Below, in pieces: positions 25,742 to 35,300 of a stretch of DNA of 64,000 bases. Position numbers and translations under genes: made by a program. The stretch lies in the NCBI RefSeq assembly GCF_004114955.1, contig NZ_CP030053.1, forward strand, positions 4,526,001-4,590,000, given 5' to 3'. Position 1 is the first letter of the stretch; each line of letters begins with the position of its first letter. Source of the DNA: Bradyrhizobium guangzhouense. GTDB taxonomy: Bacteria; Pseudomonadota; Alphaproteobacteria; Rhizobiales; Xanthobacteraceae. Below the pieces are notes generated by a model. That model was not told where the DNA came from. It ran no database searches and was given only the letters and a program-made list of their open reading frames with translations.

Positions 25742-26617
25742 ATGCAGTTCGAGTTCTTGCTGGAACAGGTGGTGAATGGCCTCGTGCTCGGAGGCTATTA
25801 CCTGCTCATCGCGCTCGGGCTGTCGCTGATCTTCTCGGTCGGCGGCATCGTCAACCTCGCACATGGTGCGTTTTACGCGCTCGGCGCGTACATCTGCGTC
25901 GAGCTGACGAGCCGTTTGGGCTTCAGCCCATCCGTTGTGATCTCGCCGCTTGTCGTGGCGCTGCTCGGCATTCTTTTTGAGCGCTTCATCCTGCGCCGCT
26001 TCTACACGGCTGACCCGATTCTCAGCCTGCTTGTGACCTTCGGGCTGGCGATGGTCGCAGAGCAAGCGATCCGCATGATCTGGGGCGCAGCGCCCGTCTC
26101 GACCGAGATCCCGCAAAGCTTTCGCGGCTCGATTATCGTGGGCGACTTCCTGTTTTCTCGCTATCGTCTGCTTATCCTCGGCGTCGTCGCGGCGATCCTG
26201 CTAGGCGTCTGGCTGCTGCTGCACAAGACTTCGTTCGGACGCGTGGTGCGCGCCGGCATTCAGCAGCCGGACATGGTCGCAGCGCTCGGCATTCGCCTGC
26301 AGCCCTACATGACCGCGATCGTCATGCTCGGCGTCGGTCTTGCCGCACTCGGCGGCGCCTTCTTTGCCCCAATCACGACTGTCCACCCGGCCATGGGGGC
26401 CGATATCATGACCATCGCCTTCGTCGTGGTCGTCATCGGCGGGCTCGGCAGCTTCTGGGGCGTTGTCATCGCCGCCCTCCTCGTGGGGGTCGTTCGCGGC
26501 ATCGCCATTCATTTTGAACCGGCCGCCGGCGAGGCCTCGATCTACATCCTGATGTTCCTGGTGCTGCTGGTGCGCCCGCGCGGCCTGCTCGGCGAACGCA
26601 TCGAGAAGTTCGAATGA
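25742..26617 (+). CDS. livH: LivH-type ABC permease, second system
   Basis: This inner-membrane permease has 291 residues. It has the LivH pattern: LLEQVVNGLVLGGYYLLIALGLSLIFSVGGIVNLAHGAF at the N-terminus, the ATPase-contact loop GIQQPDMVAALGIRLQPYMT and the C-terminal VVVIGGLGSFWGVVIAALLVG. Its stop codon overlaps the start of the fused permease-ATPase gene (ATGA), indicating translational coupling. Confidence 0.92.
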   Translation: MQFEFLLEQVVNGLVLGGYYLLIALGLSLIFSVGGIVNLAHGAFYALGAYICVELTSRLGFSPSVVISPLVVALLGILFERFILRRFYTADPILSLLVTFGLAMVAEQAIRMIWGAAPVSTEIPQSFRGSIIVGDFLFSRYRLLILGVVAAILLGVWLLLHKTSFGRVVRAGIQQPDMVAALGIRLQPYMTAIVMLGVGLAALGGAFFAPITTVHPAMGADIMTIAFVVVVIGGLGSFWGVVIAALLVGVVRGIAIHFEPAAGEASIYILMFLVLLVRPRGLLGERIEKFE

Positions 26618-29154
26618 GCAATGCCTCGACTATCGATCGGCTAAAGCCGCTATTGATCTCGATCGTCGCCGTCATCGCGCTGCCCTTCCTGCTGCGCGCG
26701 CTCGGACTGTCGCTCAACACCGGCACCTGGATGCTTGGCCTCGCTATCGCGGCGATGGGGCTCAATCTCTGCATCGGTTATACCGGCCTCGTCTCTTTCG
26801 GCCACAGCGCCTGGTTCGGCATCGGCGCCTATGCGGCCGGATTGATCCAATTGCGCTTCTTCCCGGACCAGATCTGGCTGCCGCTTTTGGGATCGATGGT
26901 CATCGTCGCAATCTCTTCCACCGTGACGGGCATGCTGATCCTGCGCCGGCGCGGCGTCTATTTCTCGCTGTTGACGCTTGCGCTCGCAGCCCTCGTCTAC
27001 ACCATCGCGTTCCGCTGGACGAGCCTCACCGGCGGCGAGGATGGGCTTGGCGGGCTGAAGCGCGGCGGCGTCGGCCGCATAAGCTTCGACGGCGCGCTCA
27101 ACTATTACATCGTTGTCGCGGTGATCGGCCTCGCCGTGCTCTACGTGTTGATGCGCCTGGTGCGCTCGCCGTTCGGTCATGTGCTGGTGGCGATCCGCGA
27201 GAACCAGCTGCGTGCAGGCTTTCAGGGCTATCCGGTCGAGCGCTACAAGCTCGCGGTGTTCGTGATCTCCGCTGTCGTCACCGGGTTTGCCGGTGCGCTG
27301 ATCGCGTTTCTGAACTATCTCGTCTCGGCCGAAGCGGTCTCGGTGCCGTTTGCAGGCGAGCTGCTGGCCATGGTCGTGATCGGCGGCATGCGCAGTCTGC
27401 TCGGACCTGCGCTCGGCGCGGTGTTCTTCATTCTGTTCAGGGAATTGTTCTCGATCTGGACATCGGACTGGCTGTTCTGGTTTGGCGTCACCTTCGTGGC
27501 CTTCGTGATGTATTCGCCCGGTGGCCTCGTCGGCATCGGTTCGCTGATCATGCGGCGCCTGCGTCCACCCGTGGCGGAGACGGCCGCGATGAGCCGGCGC
27601 AAGATATATGAGGGCTTGCCGTTACCCGACTTCCTGCGGCCCGAGGCACTGAAGGGCATGGTGCTGGAAGTCAGCGGCGTCTCTCGAAAATTCGGCGGCA
27701 TCCGCGCGGTCGAGAATGCGAGCCTGACTGTTGCGGCCGGCGAGATCCACGCGCTGATCGGGCCGAACGGCGCTGGCAAGACCACGCTGTTCAATCTGGT
27801 CTCTGGCCTCTACGCGCCCGACAGCGGTACCATCCGCCTGCAGGGCCGCGACATCGCCGGCGTGCCGGCGAACCTGATCTGCCACCAGGGACTGGCGCGC
27901 TCGTTTCAGATCACAAATCTCTTCCGCGGGCTCTCGATCTACGAGAACCTCCGCCTATCGCTGCAAGCGCGGCGCCCCATGCGTTTCAACATCTGGAACG
28001 ACATCGATACCTACAAGAACATTCACGCCGAGACCGCCGCGCTGGTCAAATTCCTTGGCCTCGAAGGCATCGAAGCGATCGAGGGCGGCGAGCTCTCTTA
28101 CGGCGGGCAGCGGCTGGTCGATCTCGGCATCGCGCTTGGGTCGAAGCCGCAGGTCCTGCTGCTCGACGAGCCACTGGCGGGGCTTGCTGCCGCCGAGCGC
28201 GAGCGGGTGTCCAACCTCGTCAAAAACATCGCAACCAACATTCCCGTACTGATCGTCGAGCATGACATCGACCGCGTGCTCGGCTTCTCGCAGGTGGTCA
28301 CCGTGATGAACCAGGGCGAGGTCCTGATGTCCGACTGCCCCAAGGTGGTACGGGCCGATCTGCGCGTGCAGGAGATCTATACCGGCAAGGGCATCCCCGC
28401 TGTCGAGCACCGCCACATTGGCGCGGCGATTGGCGAGCGTGAGACCGTGCTGCGCCTCGACCGAGTTAACACTTTCTATGGCAAGAGCCACGTCCTCAAC
28501 GACGCCATGCTCGACGTACGCGAAGGCGAGATCGTCGCACTGCTCGGGCGCAACGGCGCCGGCAAGTCGACGCTGCTGAAGACTATCGCCGGCCTCGTAC
28601 CGGCGGCGTCAGGCCGTATCGACTATCGCGGCACCGACATCGCAAAGTTACCGGCACCCGACATCGCCCGCCGAGGCATCGGCTATGTGCCTCAGGGCCG
28701 CGGACTGTTCGCCGGCATGACCGTGCGTGAAAACCTCGCGCTCGGCCGCCTCGCACGCAAGACCGACCTCGGCGACGGCGTCGTGTGGGACGAGGAGCAG
28801 ATCCTGCATTACTTCCCGCGCTTGAAGGAACGTATGAACGTCGCGGCCGACTACCTCTCTGGCGGCGAGCAGCAGATGGTCGCCGTCGCCCGTGCCATGT
28901 CCGGCAATGTGCGCCTGTTGCTGCTCGACGAGCCATTCGAGGGTCTGGCCCCTGCGGTGACGCTCGAGCTGTTCAAAGTGTTCGACGAGCTCCGCCGACA
29001 GATGTCGATCGTGATCGTCGAGCACAATCTCGATCTGGTGCTCGCATTAGCCGACCACGTCTTCGCGCTGGAACACGGCGCGGTATTCCACCAGGGTCCA
29101 GCCGCGGCGTTGCTCAACGATCTCAGCTACCGCAAGCAAATCCTGTGGCTGTGA
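26614..29154 (+). CDS. Triple fusion LivM permease - LivG ATPase - LivF ATPase
   Basis: One 846-residue open frame encodes three subunits that are normally separate. Residues 1 to about 335 are a LivM-type permease (CIGYTGLVSFGHSAWFGIGAYAAG; contact loop AIRENQLRAGFQGYPVER). A linker (about 335-355) leads to a LivG-type ATPase with Walker A GPNGAGKTT at 383-391, signature ELSYGGQRL and Walker B LLLDEPLAGL. A LivF-type ATPase follows with Walker A GRNGAGKST at 645-653, signature LSGGEQQMVAVARAM and LLLLDEPFEGLAP. All nucleotide-binding motifs are intact, so the fusion should be functional. With the separate LivH it would form a complete importer. No frameshift or internal stop interrupts it. 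Confidence 0.92.
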   Translation: MSNASTIDRLKPLLISIVAVIALPFLLRALGLSLNTGTWMLGLAIAAMGLNLCIGYTGLVSFGHSAWFGIGAYAAGLIQLRFFPDQIWLPLLGSMVIVAISSTVTGMLILRRRGVYFSLLTLALAALVYTIAFRWTSLTGGEDGLGGLKRGGVGRISFDGALNYYIVVAVIGLAVLYVLMRLVRSPFGHVLVAIRENQLRAGFQGYPVERYKLAVFVISAVVTGFAGALIAFLNYLVSAEAVSVPFAGELLAMVVIGGMRSLLGPALGAVFFILFRELFSIWTSDWLFWFGVTFVAFVMYSPGGLVGIGSLIMRRLRPPVAETAAMSRRKIYEGLPLPDFLRPEALKGMVLEVSGVSRKFGGIRAVENASLTVAAGEIHALIGPNGAGKTTLFNLVSGLYAPDSGTIRLQGRDIAGVPANLICHQGLARSFQITNLFRGLSIYENLRLSLQARRPMRFNIWNDIDTYKNIHAETAALVKFLGLEGIEAIEGGELSYGGQRLVDLGIALGSKPQVLLLDEPLAGLAAAERERVSNLVKNIATNIPVLIVEHDIDRVLGFSQVVTVMNQGEVLMSDCPKVVRADLRVQEIYTGKGIPAVEHRHIGAAIGERETVLRLDRVNTFYGKSHVLNDAMLDVREGEIVALLGRNGAGKSTLLKTIAGLVPAASGRIDYRGTDIAKLPAPDIARRGIGYVPQGRGLFAGMTVRENLALGRLARKTDLGDGVVWDEEQILHYFPRLKERMNVAADYLSGGEQQMVAVARAMSGNVRLLLLDEPFEGLAPAVTLELFKVFDELRRQMSIVIVEHNLDLVLALADHVFALEHGAVFHQGPAAALLNDLSYRKQILWL

Positions 29155-29364
29155 TGACAGCGCAAGGTCGCCTGCGCATACGAAGGCAGGCTCAACATTC
29201 GACCGGACTTCACGTAATCTCTCGACGGCGCTTTCGTCGATGGTGCCAAGTCCATCATCGGCGGATTTGATCCCGTTAGAAACGGCGAAATGCAAGTCGA
29301 TCACGCATTGCTTTGCGTTCGCCCGCCGGGCGCGCTTGCGGCCTAAAAACGAGAAATCACGTTC

Positions 29365-30663
29365 CTAGACGATGCCCGCCGAAGTCCCTCCGACAGCGGG
29401 GCGTTCGCTCGCCTTCCGCGCCCGGTAGCCGGACGCACGATAGGCAGCAATTGGTGCGATCGCCCCGCCGGCTCGCATGCGGGCCACGGCGAGGAGCGGC
29501 GAGACGTCGGTGGTGAAGGCACGCTTCAGTTCGAGATGCGCACCGAGCGCATCATTGGCCTCTTGTGCCGCTTCGAGCGCCGCGCGATCGACGATCAAAG
29601 CCTGCGCATAAGCGCGCTGCAACTCGATCGCCGATTGCATCAGGCTCTCGATCGGATCGGTCACGTTGTGCGACTGGTCGATCATATAAGCGGGCGCGAA
29701 GCCTTCCAACTTGCGACGCTCGGCGTCGATCAGCTCGTTGAAGACGAGAAACAGCCGGAACGGCTCGACGGAACCACTGTCGAGATCGTCATCGCCATAT
29801 TTTGAATCATTGAAGTGAAAGCCGGCGAGTTTGTTGAAGCGAACGAGCCGAGCCACGACCTGCTCGATGTTTACGTTCGGCGCATGATGGCCAAGGTCGA
29901 CAAGGCAATGCGCCTTGGGTCCGAGTTCCTGCGCGACCGCAAAACTCGTACCCCAATCCGAGATCACGGTCGAGTAGAACGCCGGCTCGTAAAGCTTGTG
30001 CTCGAGGAACAACCTCCAGTCGGCAGGCAGTGCCGCGACGATCTCGCGCATCGCATCGATGTAGCGGTCGAGCGCCTTGGTTAAATTCGACTGGCCGGCA
30101 AAGTTCGAGCCATCGGCGATCCAGACGGTCAGCGCCTTCGAGCCGAGCTTGCGGCCGATCTCGATGCATTCGACGTTGTGGGCGATGGCCTGCGCACGCA
30201 CCCGTGCATCGGTATGCGACAGCGAACCGAACTTGTACGAATGTTCCTGCCCCGGCTGATCCTGGAAGGTGTTCGAGTTGACGGCGTCGAAGGCCAGACC
30301 GTGACTTGCAGCCTGTTCGCGCAAGGCGGCATAGTCGTCGACCTTGTCCCACGGAAAGTGCGGCGAGATCGTCGGGGTCGACCGCGCCAATTGCTGGATC
30401 ACCGCGCAATCGTCGACCTTCTCGACCACATTGCGCGGCTCGCCCGGCCCCGGAAAACGGGCAAATCGCGTTCCCCCCGTGCCCACGCCCCAGGTCGGAA
30501 TGGCGACGCCGAAGGCCATGACCTTCTGCACCAGAACGTCCGCATCGATGCCGTGCCGCCCCAGCGCGCGCTTCAGGGCGTCATAATCTTCGTTGATCGC
30601 GGCTTCGAGCCGCTCATTTTGCTCGGCGATGAAGTCCGCGCTGATGGAGTACTTCGCGCTCAT
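29365..30663 (-). CDS. rhaI: L-rhamnose isomerase (rhizobial/Pseudomonas type)
   Basis: This TIM-barrel sugar isomerase has 432 residues and converts L-rhamnose to L-rhamnulose, or isomerises a closely related sugar. Metal-site segments are visible: LFLEHKLYEP (Glu), HCLVDLGHHAPN (Asp and His) and GFHFNDSKYGDDDLDSG (His and Asp cluster). The ATG at 30663 overlaps the stop of rhaD (ATGA); the longer open frame is antisense to rhaD sequence in another register and is rejected. It is second in a rhaD-rhaI operon diverging from rhaR. Confidence 0.88.
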   Translation of the reverse strand: MSAKYSISADFIAEQNERLEAAINEDYDALKRALGRHGIDADVLVQKVMAFGVAIPTWGVGTGGTRFARFPGPGEPRNVVEKVDDCAVIQQLARSTPTISPHFPWDKVDDYAALREQAASHGLAFDAVNSNTFQDQPGQEHSYKFGSLSHTDARVRAQAIAHNVECIEIGRKLGSKALTVWIADGSNFAGQSNLTKALDRYIDAMREIVAALPADWRLFLEHKLYEPAFYSTVISDWGTSFAVAQELGPKAHCLVDLGHHAPNVNIEQVVARLVRFNKLAGFHFNDSKYGDDDLDSGSVEPFRLFLVFNELIDAERRKLEGFAPAYMIDQSHNVTDPIESLMQSAIELQRAYAQALIVDRAALEAAQEANDALGAHLELKRAFTTDVSPLLAVARMRAGGAIAPIAAYRASGYRARKASERPAVGGTSAGIV

Positions 30664-32756
30664 CGCGTGAAGGCCTGGGCGTTGCCGGCATCGATATTGA
30701 GAATGTTGCCGGTCGACTTGGCCGAAAGGTCGGACGCAAAAAAGTAGACGCCCTCGGCGATGTCCTCGGGAAAAACCGACAATTTGAGCATCGAGCGCTG
30801 GCGGTAGACTTCCTCGAGCTGATCTTCGGCAACCTTGTTGGACGCCGCGCGCTGCTGGCGCCATTCGCCCTCCCAGATCTTGGAGCCGCGCAGCACCGCG
30901 TCCGGATTGACCGTATTGACGCGGATGCCTTGCGCCGCACCTTCCAGCGCCAGGCACCGGGCGAGATGGATCTCGGACGCCTTGGCGGCGCAATAGGCCG
31001 AGGCGCCAGCCGAAGCAGCAAGGCCGTTCTTCGAGGCCACGAAGATGATGGCACCACCCATGTTCTGGCGCTGCATGAGCCGGAACGCTTCGCGCGAAAC
31101 CAGGAAATAACCCGTGGCGAGAATGTCCATGTTCTTCTGCCAGAGCCCAAGACTCGTGTCCTCGACCGGTGAGGCCGATGCGATCCCGGCATTCGAGACG
31201 ACGATGTCGACGCCGCCAAAGGCGCGCGCGGCTTCTTCGAACGAGGCGACCACCGCCGCCTCGTCGGTCACATCGAGCTTCACGCCGATCGCAGCATCCC
31301 GGCCATGGCGCTTCGTTATCGCGGCGACGCGCTCGCTGAGAGCCTTCTCGTCGATATCGGCAACGACGAGGCAGGCGCCTTCACCGAGCAGCCGCAGCGC
31401 GGTTGCCCCGCCAATCCCCCCGGCACCGCCGGTCACATAGGCAATCCGCCCGGCGAGCGATTTCGGCTTGGGCATGCGCTGGAGCTTGGCTTCTTCCAGC
31501 AGCCAGTATTCGATATCAAACGCTTCCTGCTCGGCAAGGCCGACATAGGCGCTGACGCCCGAGGCGCCGCGCATGACATTGATGGCGTTGACGTAAAACT
31601 CAGCCGCAACCCGCGCCGTCGCCTTGTCCTTGGCGAAGGTCAACATGCCTACCCCCGGCACGAGATACACGACCGCGTTGGGGTCGCGCATGGCCGGCGA
31701 ATTGGGATGCTTGCAGCGCTCGTAATAGGAGGCGTAATCGCGCCGGTAAGCTGCGAGAACCTCGTCAAGGCCGGCGATGACCTCGTCGAGATTGTCGCGC
31801 CCGGGATCGTAAGGCAGCAGTAGCGGGCGGATCTTGGTGCGAAGAAAATGATCCGGACAGGAGGTGCCGAGCGGCGCCAGCTTCGTCAGTGCGCTGGAGT
31901 TGACGAACTCCAGCACTTCAGGCGCATCGGTGAAATGGCCGATCTTGCGCTCATCCGCGGAGATCTTGCCACGGATCAGCGGCATCAGCCTGGCCGCGAT
32001 GGCGCGGCGCCTCTCCGGTGCGGCCGTCTGGACTTTGGCGCCGCCGAAGGCCGGCTTCTGCTCATGTGCGGCAAGCCAATCGGCGGCCTGCTGAATCACG
32101 CGCAAGGTCATCTCGTAACAGGCTTTCGACGTCTCCGCCCAGGTGAAAAGTCCGTGGCCGCCGAGGACCACACCGACATAGTCGGGATGGCGCGCGGCCA
32201 TCTCGCCGAGCTTCAGGCCGAGATCGAAGCCGGGCCGCTGCCACGGCAGGAAGCCGAGCTTGCCGCCAAAGACCTCGCGGGTCAGACGCTCGGCATCTTC
32301 AGAGGCGGCAATGGCGATGACCGCATCGGCATGGACATGATCGACATGCCGATGCGGCACAAAGGCGTGCAAGGGCGTATCGATCGACGTCGCGCGCGGA
32401 TTGAGATCGAAGGTGCAGTGATTGAACAGGGCGACCATCTCATCCTCGTGGGCGAGGCCGCGGTAGAGGCCTTTCAGGCCTTCGAGCTTGTCCAGATACA
32501 GCGTTGAAAAGCCGTCGCGCTTCATCGAGCCGATGTCGCCGCCGGAGCCTTTAACCCAGAGCACACGCACGTTCTCGCGCGTCAGCGGATCCTTCATCTC
32601 GATCTTGGCCGAGGTGTTGCCGCCGCCGAAATTGGTGATGCGCAGATCGGCCCCGAGCAGGTTCGACCGGTACAGCAATTGACCGGCTTCATCGAGCCCG
32701 GCGGCGCGCGCGTCGTCCCATAGATTTGGCAGGGACGTGGCCGCAACCTCGCTCAT
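30660..32756 (-). CDS. rhaD: Bifunctional rhamnulose-1-phosphate aldolase / lactaldehyde-type dehydrogenase
   Basis: This 698-residue two-domain enzyme has an N-terminal class II aldolase domain (about 1-410), with the metal-binding pair in HVDHVHADAVIAIAA and VLGGHGLFTWAETS. The C-terminal SDR domain (about 435-698) has TGGAGGIGGATA, NAGIASASP and an intact Tyr-x-x-x-Lys in SAYCAAKASEIH. This fused form cleaves rhamnulose-1-phosphate to DHAP and L-lactaldehyde and oxidises the latter. It is known from rhizobia and Bacillus-type rhamnose operons. The ATG at 32756 has GGGAGG seven bases upstream. First gene of the minus-strand rha operon. Confidence 0.92.
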   Translation of the reverse strand: MSEVAATSLPNLWDDARAAGLDEAGQLLYRSNLLGADLRITNFGGGNTSAKIEMKDPLTRENVRVLWVKGSGGDIGSMKRDGFSTLYLDKLEGLKGLYRGLAHEDEMVALFNHCTFDLNPRATSIDTPLHAFVPHRHVDHVHADAVIAIAASEDAERLTREVFGGKLGFLPWQRPGFDLGLKLGEMAARHPDYVGVVLGGHGLFTWAETSKACYEMTLRVIQQAADWLAAHEQKPAFGGAKVQTAAPERRRAIAARLMPLIRGKISADERKIGHFTDAPEVLEFVNSSALTKLAPLGTSCPDHFLRTKIRPLLLPYDPGRDNLDEVIAGLDEVLAAYRRDYASYYERCKHPNSPAMRDPNAVVYLVPGVGMLTFAKDKATARVAAEFYVNAINVMRGASGVSAYVGLAEQEAFDIEYWLLEEAKLQRMPKPKSLAGRIAYVTGGAGGIGGATALRLLGEGACLVVADIDEKALSERVAAITKRHGRDAAIGVKLDVTDEAAVVASFEEAARAFGGVDIVVSNAGIASASPVEDTSLGLWQKNMDILATGYFLVSREAFRLMQRQNMGGAIIFVASKNGLAASAGASAYCAAKASEIHLARCLALEGAAQGIRVNTVNPDAVLRGSKIWEGEWRQQRAASNKVAEDQLEEVYRQRSMLKLSVFPEDIAEGVYFFASDLSAKSTGNILNIDAGNAQAFTR

Positions 32757-32841
32757 GACGCATCCTCCCTGTGCTTGATCTCGGGGCAGCTTAGGCCGGG
32801 GATTCAATCAAGGTCAATCACGGACACTCATGGTGGCGATG

Positions 32842-32868
32842 CAATATGATTGATGCAGCGCGATATTG
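32842..32868. promoter_or_regulatory. Candidate operator in the rhaD-rhaR divergent region
   Basis: The inverted repeat CAATAT (32842-32847) and ATATTG (32863-32868), separated by 15 bases, lies in the AT-rich part of the space between divergent rhaD and rhaR. GATTGAT/GATTGAT-like words recur around it. DeoR-family regulators commonly bind such repeated elements between divergent promoters. This is pattern-based only. Confidence 0.35.
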
Positions 32869-32940
32869 ATCGAATATGACGGTTTGCAGTTGACCGCTGC
32901 CCGAGAGCATGACCTATTTGCAGGCAAAAGGGAGGGCGAC

Positions 32941-33756
32941 GTGCACGAGCGGGAACGCTGGCAGGTCATCAAGGCACTCTTGCGCGAGCGGTCGCTGGTG
33001 CGCATCGCCGACGCTTGTCGCGCGACCGGTGTCTCCGAAGCCTCGATACGGCGTGATTTCGCCAGGCTCGCCGAGCAAGGTGTCGCGATCAGGGTGCACG
33101 GCGGGCTCGAAGCCCTGCCGGACACCACCGCCAACACGCCAGGCGATGTCCTCTCCCTGGCGACCCGCTCCTTCGACGTCAGCCAGACCCTCAACATCGA
33201 CGCCAAGCGCGCCATCGCGAAAGCGGCCGTGGCCCTCTGCGCCGATGGCGAGACAATCATCATCAATGGCGGCACGACCACCTATCAGATGGGCGAGTAT
33301 CTGCGCGAGCGCCGACTGAAGGTGTTGACCAATTCCTACCTGCTCGCCGACGCGCTGATCCACACGTCGAAATGCCGCGTCGCCTTGCCGGGTGGCGAGG
33401 TCTATCGTGAGCAGGGCATGATCGTGTCGCCTTTCGAAGAGGATGCGATCCAGCACTATTCGGCGACACGGATGTTCATGAGCGCGATCTCGATCGGCCC
33501 CCTCGGCGTGATCGAAGGCGATCCCCTGCTCGCGCGCGCCGAATCCAAGCTGCTGAAGCGCGCCGACAAGTTGATCGTGCTCGCCGATTCCTCGAAATTC
33601 GTCTCGCGCGGCAGCCTTGTCGTCTGCCCACTCTCGCGCATCGACACGCTGATCACCGATTCCGATGCGCCGAACGACGCACTCGACATGCTGCGCGGAC
33701 AGGGTGTCCGTGTCGTTATCGTCGATGCGAGCGCTCAAACCACTGCGGCGGCGTAG
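32941..33756 (+). CDS. rhaR: RhaR, DeoR-family regulator of rhamnose genes
   Basis: This 271-residue DeoR-type regulator has an N-terminal helix-turn-helix (RIADACRATGVSEASIRRDFARL, about 20-42) and a C-terminal sugar-phosphate-sensing domain (IINGGTTTYQMGEYL, VALPGGEVYREQG, ADSSKF). The GTG at 32941 with GGAGG five bases upstream is chosen; the frame is open for 25 more codons. It is the first gene of the plus-strand uptake operon and diverges from rhaD-rhaI. In rhizobia, RhaR is a negative regulator of this regulon. Two bases separate it from rhaT. Confidence 0.88.
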   Translation: MHERERWQVIKALLRERSLVRIADACRATGVSEASIRRDFARLAEQGVAIRVHGGLEALPDTTANTPGDVLSLATRSFDVSQTLNIDAKRAIAKAAVALCADGETIIINGGTTTYQMGEYLRERRLKVLTNSYLLADALIHTSKCRVALPGGEVYREQGMIVSPFEEDAIQHYSATRMFMSAISIGPLGVIEGDPLLARAESKLLKRADKLIVLADSSKFVSRGSLVVCPLSRIDTLITDSDAPNDALDMLRGQGVRVVIVDASAQTTAAA

Positions 33757-33758
33757 CC

Positions 33759-35300
33759 ATGACAACGCACACGCATAGTGAAACTCCAACTGCACCGCTC
33801 CTGTCGGTGAGTGCGGTCGAAAAGTCCTTTCCGGGTGTACGGGCGCTGTCCGGCGTCTCGTTCGAGGCTGCCAGGGGCGAGGTTCACGCCTTGCTCGGTG
33901 AGAACGGCGCCGGCAAGTCGACGCTGATCAAGATCATCTCGGGCGTGTTCCCGCCCGATCGCGGCGAGGTGCTCGTGGAGGGCAAGCCCGTCGACCTCGC
34001 GCGGCCGGACGATGCCAGGCGCGCCGGCATTGCCACGATTTATCAGGAACTGCTGCTTTTTCCGGAGCTCACGGTCGCCGAAAATATCTTCATGGGGCAC
34101 GCTCCGCGCTCCAGCTTCGGCAGGATCGACTGGCGGGCGATGCACGAGAAGACGAATGCGCTGCTCGCTTCGCTCGAGATTCACGACCTGCAAGCAGACC
34201 GCATAGTTGGCTCGCTCAGCGTCGGCAATCGTCAGCGCGTCGAAATCCTGCGCGCGCTGTCGCAGGATGCGCGCATCCTGATCATGGACGAGCCGACCGC
34301 GGCCCTGACCGAGTATGACGTGACGCGGCTGTTCGACATCGTGCGCAAGCTGAAAGCCCGCGGTGTCGCCGTGATCTATATCAGCCATCGGCTCGATGAG
34401 ATTTTCACGATTGCCGATCGTGTCACCGTGCTGCGCGACGGCGCGCATGTCGCAACCAGTCGTGTTGCCGACACGGATGCAGCCGTACTCGTGCAATTGA
34501 TGGTCGGCCGCAGGATCGAGAGCCTGTTCCCGAAGGTCACGGTTCCGATCGGCAAGCCGGTGCTGGAGGTTCTGGACCTCGAGCGACGGCCGCTGACGAA
34601 ACGCGTCTCGCTCGCGGTGCGGGCCGGCGAGATCGTCGGCCTGGCCGGCCTGGTCGGCTCGGGTCGCAGCGAACTCGCACAAACCATTTTTGGCGTCACG
34701 CCCGCCGATGGCGGCGAAATCAAGGTCGGCGGGCAGCAAGCCGACATCCGCTCACCAGCCCAGGCGCGGTCCCTGGGGATCGCCTACGTTCCCGAGGATC
34801 GCGGCACGCAAGGATTGGTACGGCCAATGACGGTGCGCGAGAACTTCAGCCTCGCGGCGCTCGGCAAGATCGCATTCGGCGGCTTCATCGATCGCGGCGC
34901 CGAACGCACGCTCGCCAGCGATGGCGTCAAGCGCTTTGCGGTCAAGGCGAGCTCGCTCGAGCAGGTCGCGGGCAAGCTCTCCGGCGGCAATCAACAGAAG
35001 ATCGTGCTCGGCAAATGGCTTGCCAATGGGCCGAAGCTGTTGATCCTCGACGAGCCGACGCGCGGCATCGATGTCGGCGCCAAGGCGGAGATCCATCGGT
35101 TGATGGGTGAGCTTGCGGCCCAGGGGCTCGCCATCTTGATGATTTCGAGCGAGCTGCCGGAGGTGCTCGGCATGAGCGACCGCGTGCTCGTGATGCGCGA
35201 AGGCCGTATCGTTGCCGAATTCTCGCGGGAAGAAGCGACCCAGGAGGCGGTCGGCGCAGCGATGATGGGCAGCCATGAAAACGCGGAGAAAGCGGCATGA
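33759..35300 (+). CDS. rhaT: RhaT, sugar ABC transporter ATPase (double NBD)
   Basis: This 513-residue ATPase of the RbsA/MglA type (CUT2) has two nucleotide-binding domains in one chain. NBD1 has a full Walker [10 protein letters not shown] (47-55), a divergent signature [13 protein letters not shown] and Walker [14 protein letters not shown]2 has the degenerate Walker [10 protein letters not shown] but a canonical signature [16 protein letters not shown] and [10 protein letters not shown], as is usual in this family. Here RhaT is an ATPase and not the unrelated E. coli proton symporter of the same name. It overlaps rhaP by four bases. Confidence 0.92.
   Translation: MTTHTHSETPTAPLLSVSAVEKSFPGVRALSGVSFEAARGEVHALLGENGAGKSTLIKIISGVFPPDRGEVLVEGKPVDLARPDDARRAGIATIYQELLLFPELTVAENIFMGHAPRSSFGRIDWRAMHEKTNALLASLEIHDLQADRIVGSLSVGNRQRVEILRALSQDARILIMDEPTAALTEYDVTRLFDIVRKLKARGVAVIYISHRLDEIFTIADRVTVLRDGAHVATSRVADTDAAVLVQLMVGRRIESLFPKVTVPIGKPVLEVLDLERRPLTKRVSLAVRAGEIVGLAGLVGSGRSELAQTIFGVTPADGGEIKVGGQQADIRSPAQARSLGIAYVPEDRGTQGLVRPMTVRENFSLAALGKIAFGGFIDRGAERTLASDGVKRFAVKASSLEQVAGKLSGGNQQKIVLGKWLANGPKLLILDEPTRGIDVGAKAEIHRLMGELAAQGLAILMISSELPEVLGMSDRVLVMREGRIVAEFSREEATQEAVGAAMMGSHENAEKAA

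Noticed and set aside
29170..29192. GCCTGC...GCAGGC inverted repeat after the triple-fusion gene as a terminator
   Set aside because: Only a 6-bp stem with a 10-base loop and no T-run; not enough support, and the rest of the 210-base gap shows nothing recognisable.
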